Shown one piece after another: positions 63,937-64,000 of a stretch of DNA of 64,000 bases (the first letter of the stretch is position 1; each line of letters opens with the position of its first letter). The notes beneath the pieces were generated by a model. The model saw only the letters and a program-made list of their open reading frames with translations, did no database searches and was not told the DNA's origin. Made by a program: the position numbers and the translations under genes. The DNA is from Halomonas alkalisoli (GTDB taxonomy: Bacteria; Pseudomonadota; Gammaproteobacteria; Pseudomonadales; Halomonadaceae): contig NZ_JAKCMI010000029.1 in the NCBI RefSeq assembly GCF_021412585.1, positions 122,536 to 186,535 of the forward strand, in the 5' to 3' direction.

Positions 63937-64000
63937 ACGCCTTCCTCGCAGGGCGCTGGCGAGGCCGCCGACAGAGTCGGCCGCCACGACAGCAAGCGAG

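Overview
This looks like chromosomal DNA of a high-GC gammaproteobacterium, most like Halomonas or a close relative. That placement is an inference from GC content, gene content and gene order (ilvI-ilvH, divergent ilvY/ilvC, then pssA, then rrn-type promoters; a bamD / rluD-pgeF-clpB block). There is no rRNA gene in the window to confirm it. I saw no prophage, CRISPR array, intact insertion sequence or tRNA.

Region by region. (1) 1-5587: an AEC permease (cut by the window edge), an IclR-type PcaR regulator, and the divergent operon catI-catJ-pcaF-pcaD, the lower beta-ketoadipate pathway. (2) 5750-14824: accessory material. It holds a GGCT-like protein, a short MgtC protein in an AT-richer island with a perfect 17-bp inverted repeat, a LysR/GST/flavoprotein cluster, a 52-residue small protein with its own paired repeats and terminator, a GST remnant, a BKACE (DUF849) gene, a crotonase, a tandem Usp and a catR 3'-end remnant. 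(3) 14994-26079: a diguanylate cyclase, then catR divergent from catB-catC-catA-benA-benB-benC-benD and two BenE-type permeases. Regions 1 and 3 together encode the full route from benzoate through catechol, muconate and 3-oxoadipate to succinyl-CoA plus acetyl-CoA. (4) 26094-49991: AzlCD, a luciferase-like monooxygenase, small membrane proteins, a TelA module, a solute-binding protein/diguanylate cyclase pair, several transporters, an exported MetX-like hydrolase, a FAN1-like nuclease with a nuclease-helicase, a Kef antiporter, an exported repeat protein and a pseudopilin. (5) 50125-64000: core genes nadE, bamD, rluD, pgeF, clpB, ilvI, ilvH, ilvY, ilvC and pssA. The window ends in tandem promoters of the kind that drive rRNA operons.

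The most interesting observation is regulatory. A nearly identical 38-bp element (34 of 38 bases) containing a GTTC-N7-GAAC palindrome lies upstream of both catI and the BKACE gene about 10 kb away. A third GTTC-N7-GAAC site lies just upstream of pcaR. This ties the BKACE enzyme to the PcaR regulon and suggests a CoA-transferase-independent branch in which 3-oxoadipate reacts with acetyl-CoA to give acetoacetate and succinyl-CoA.
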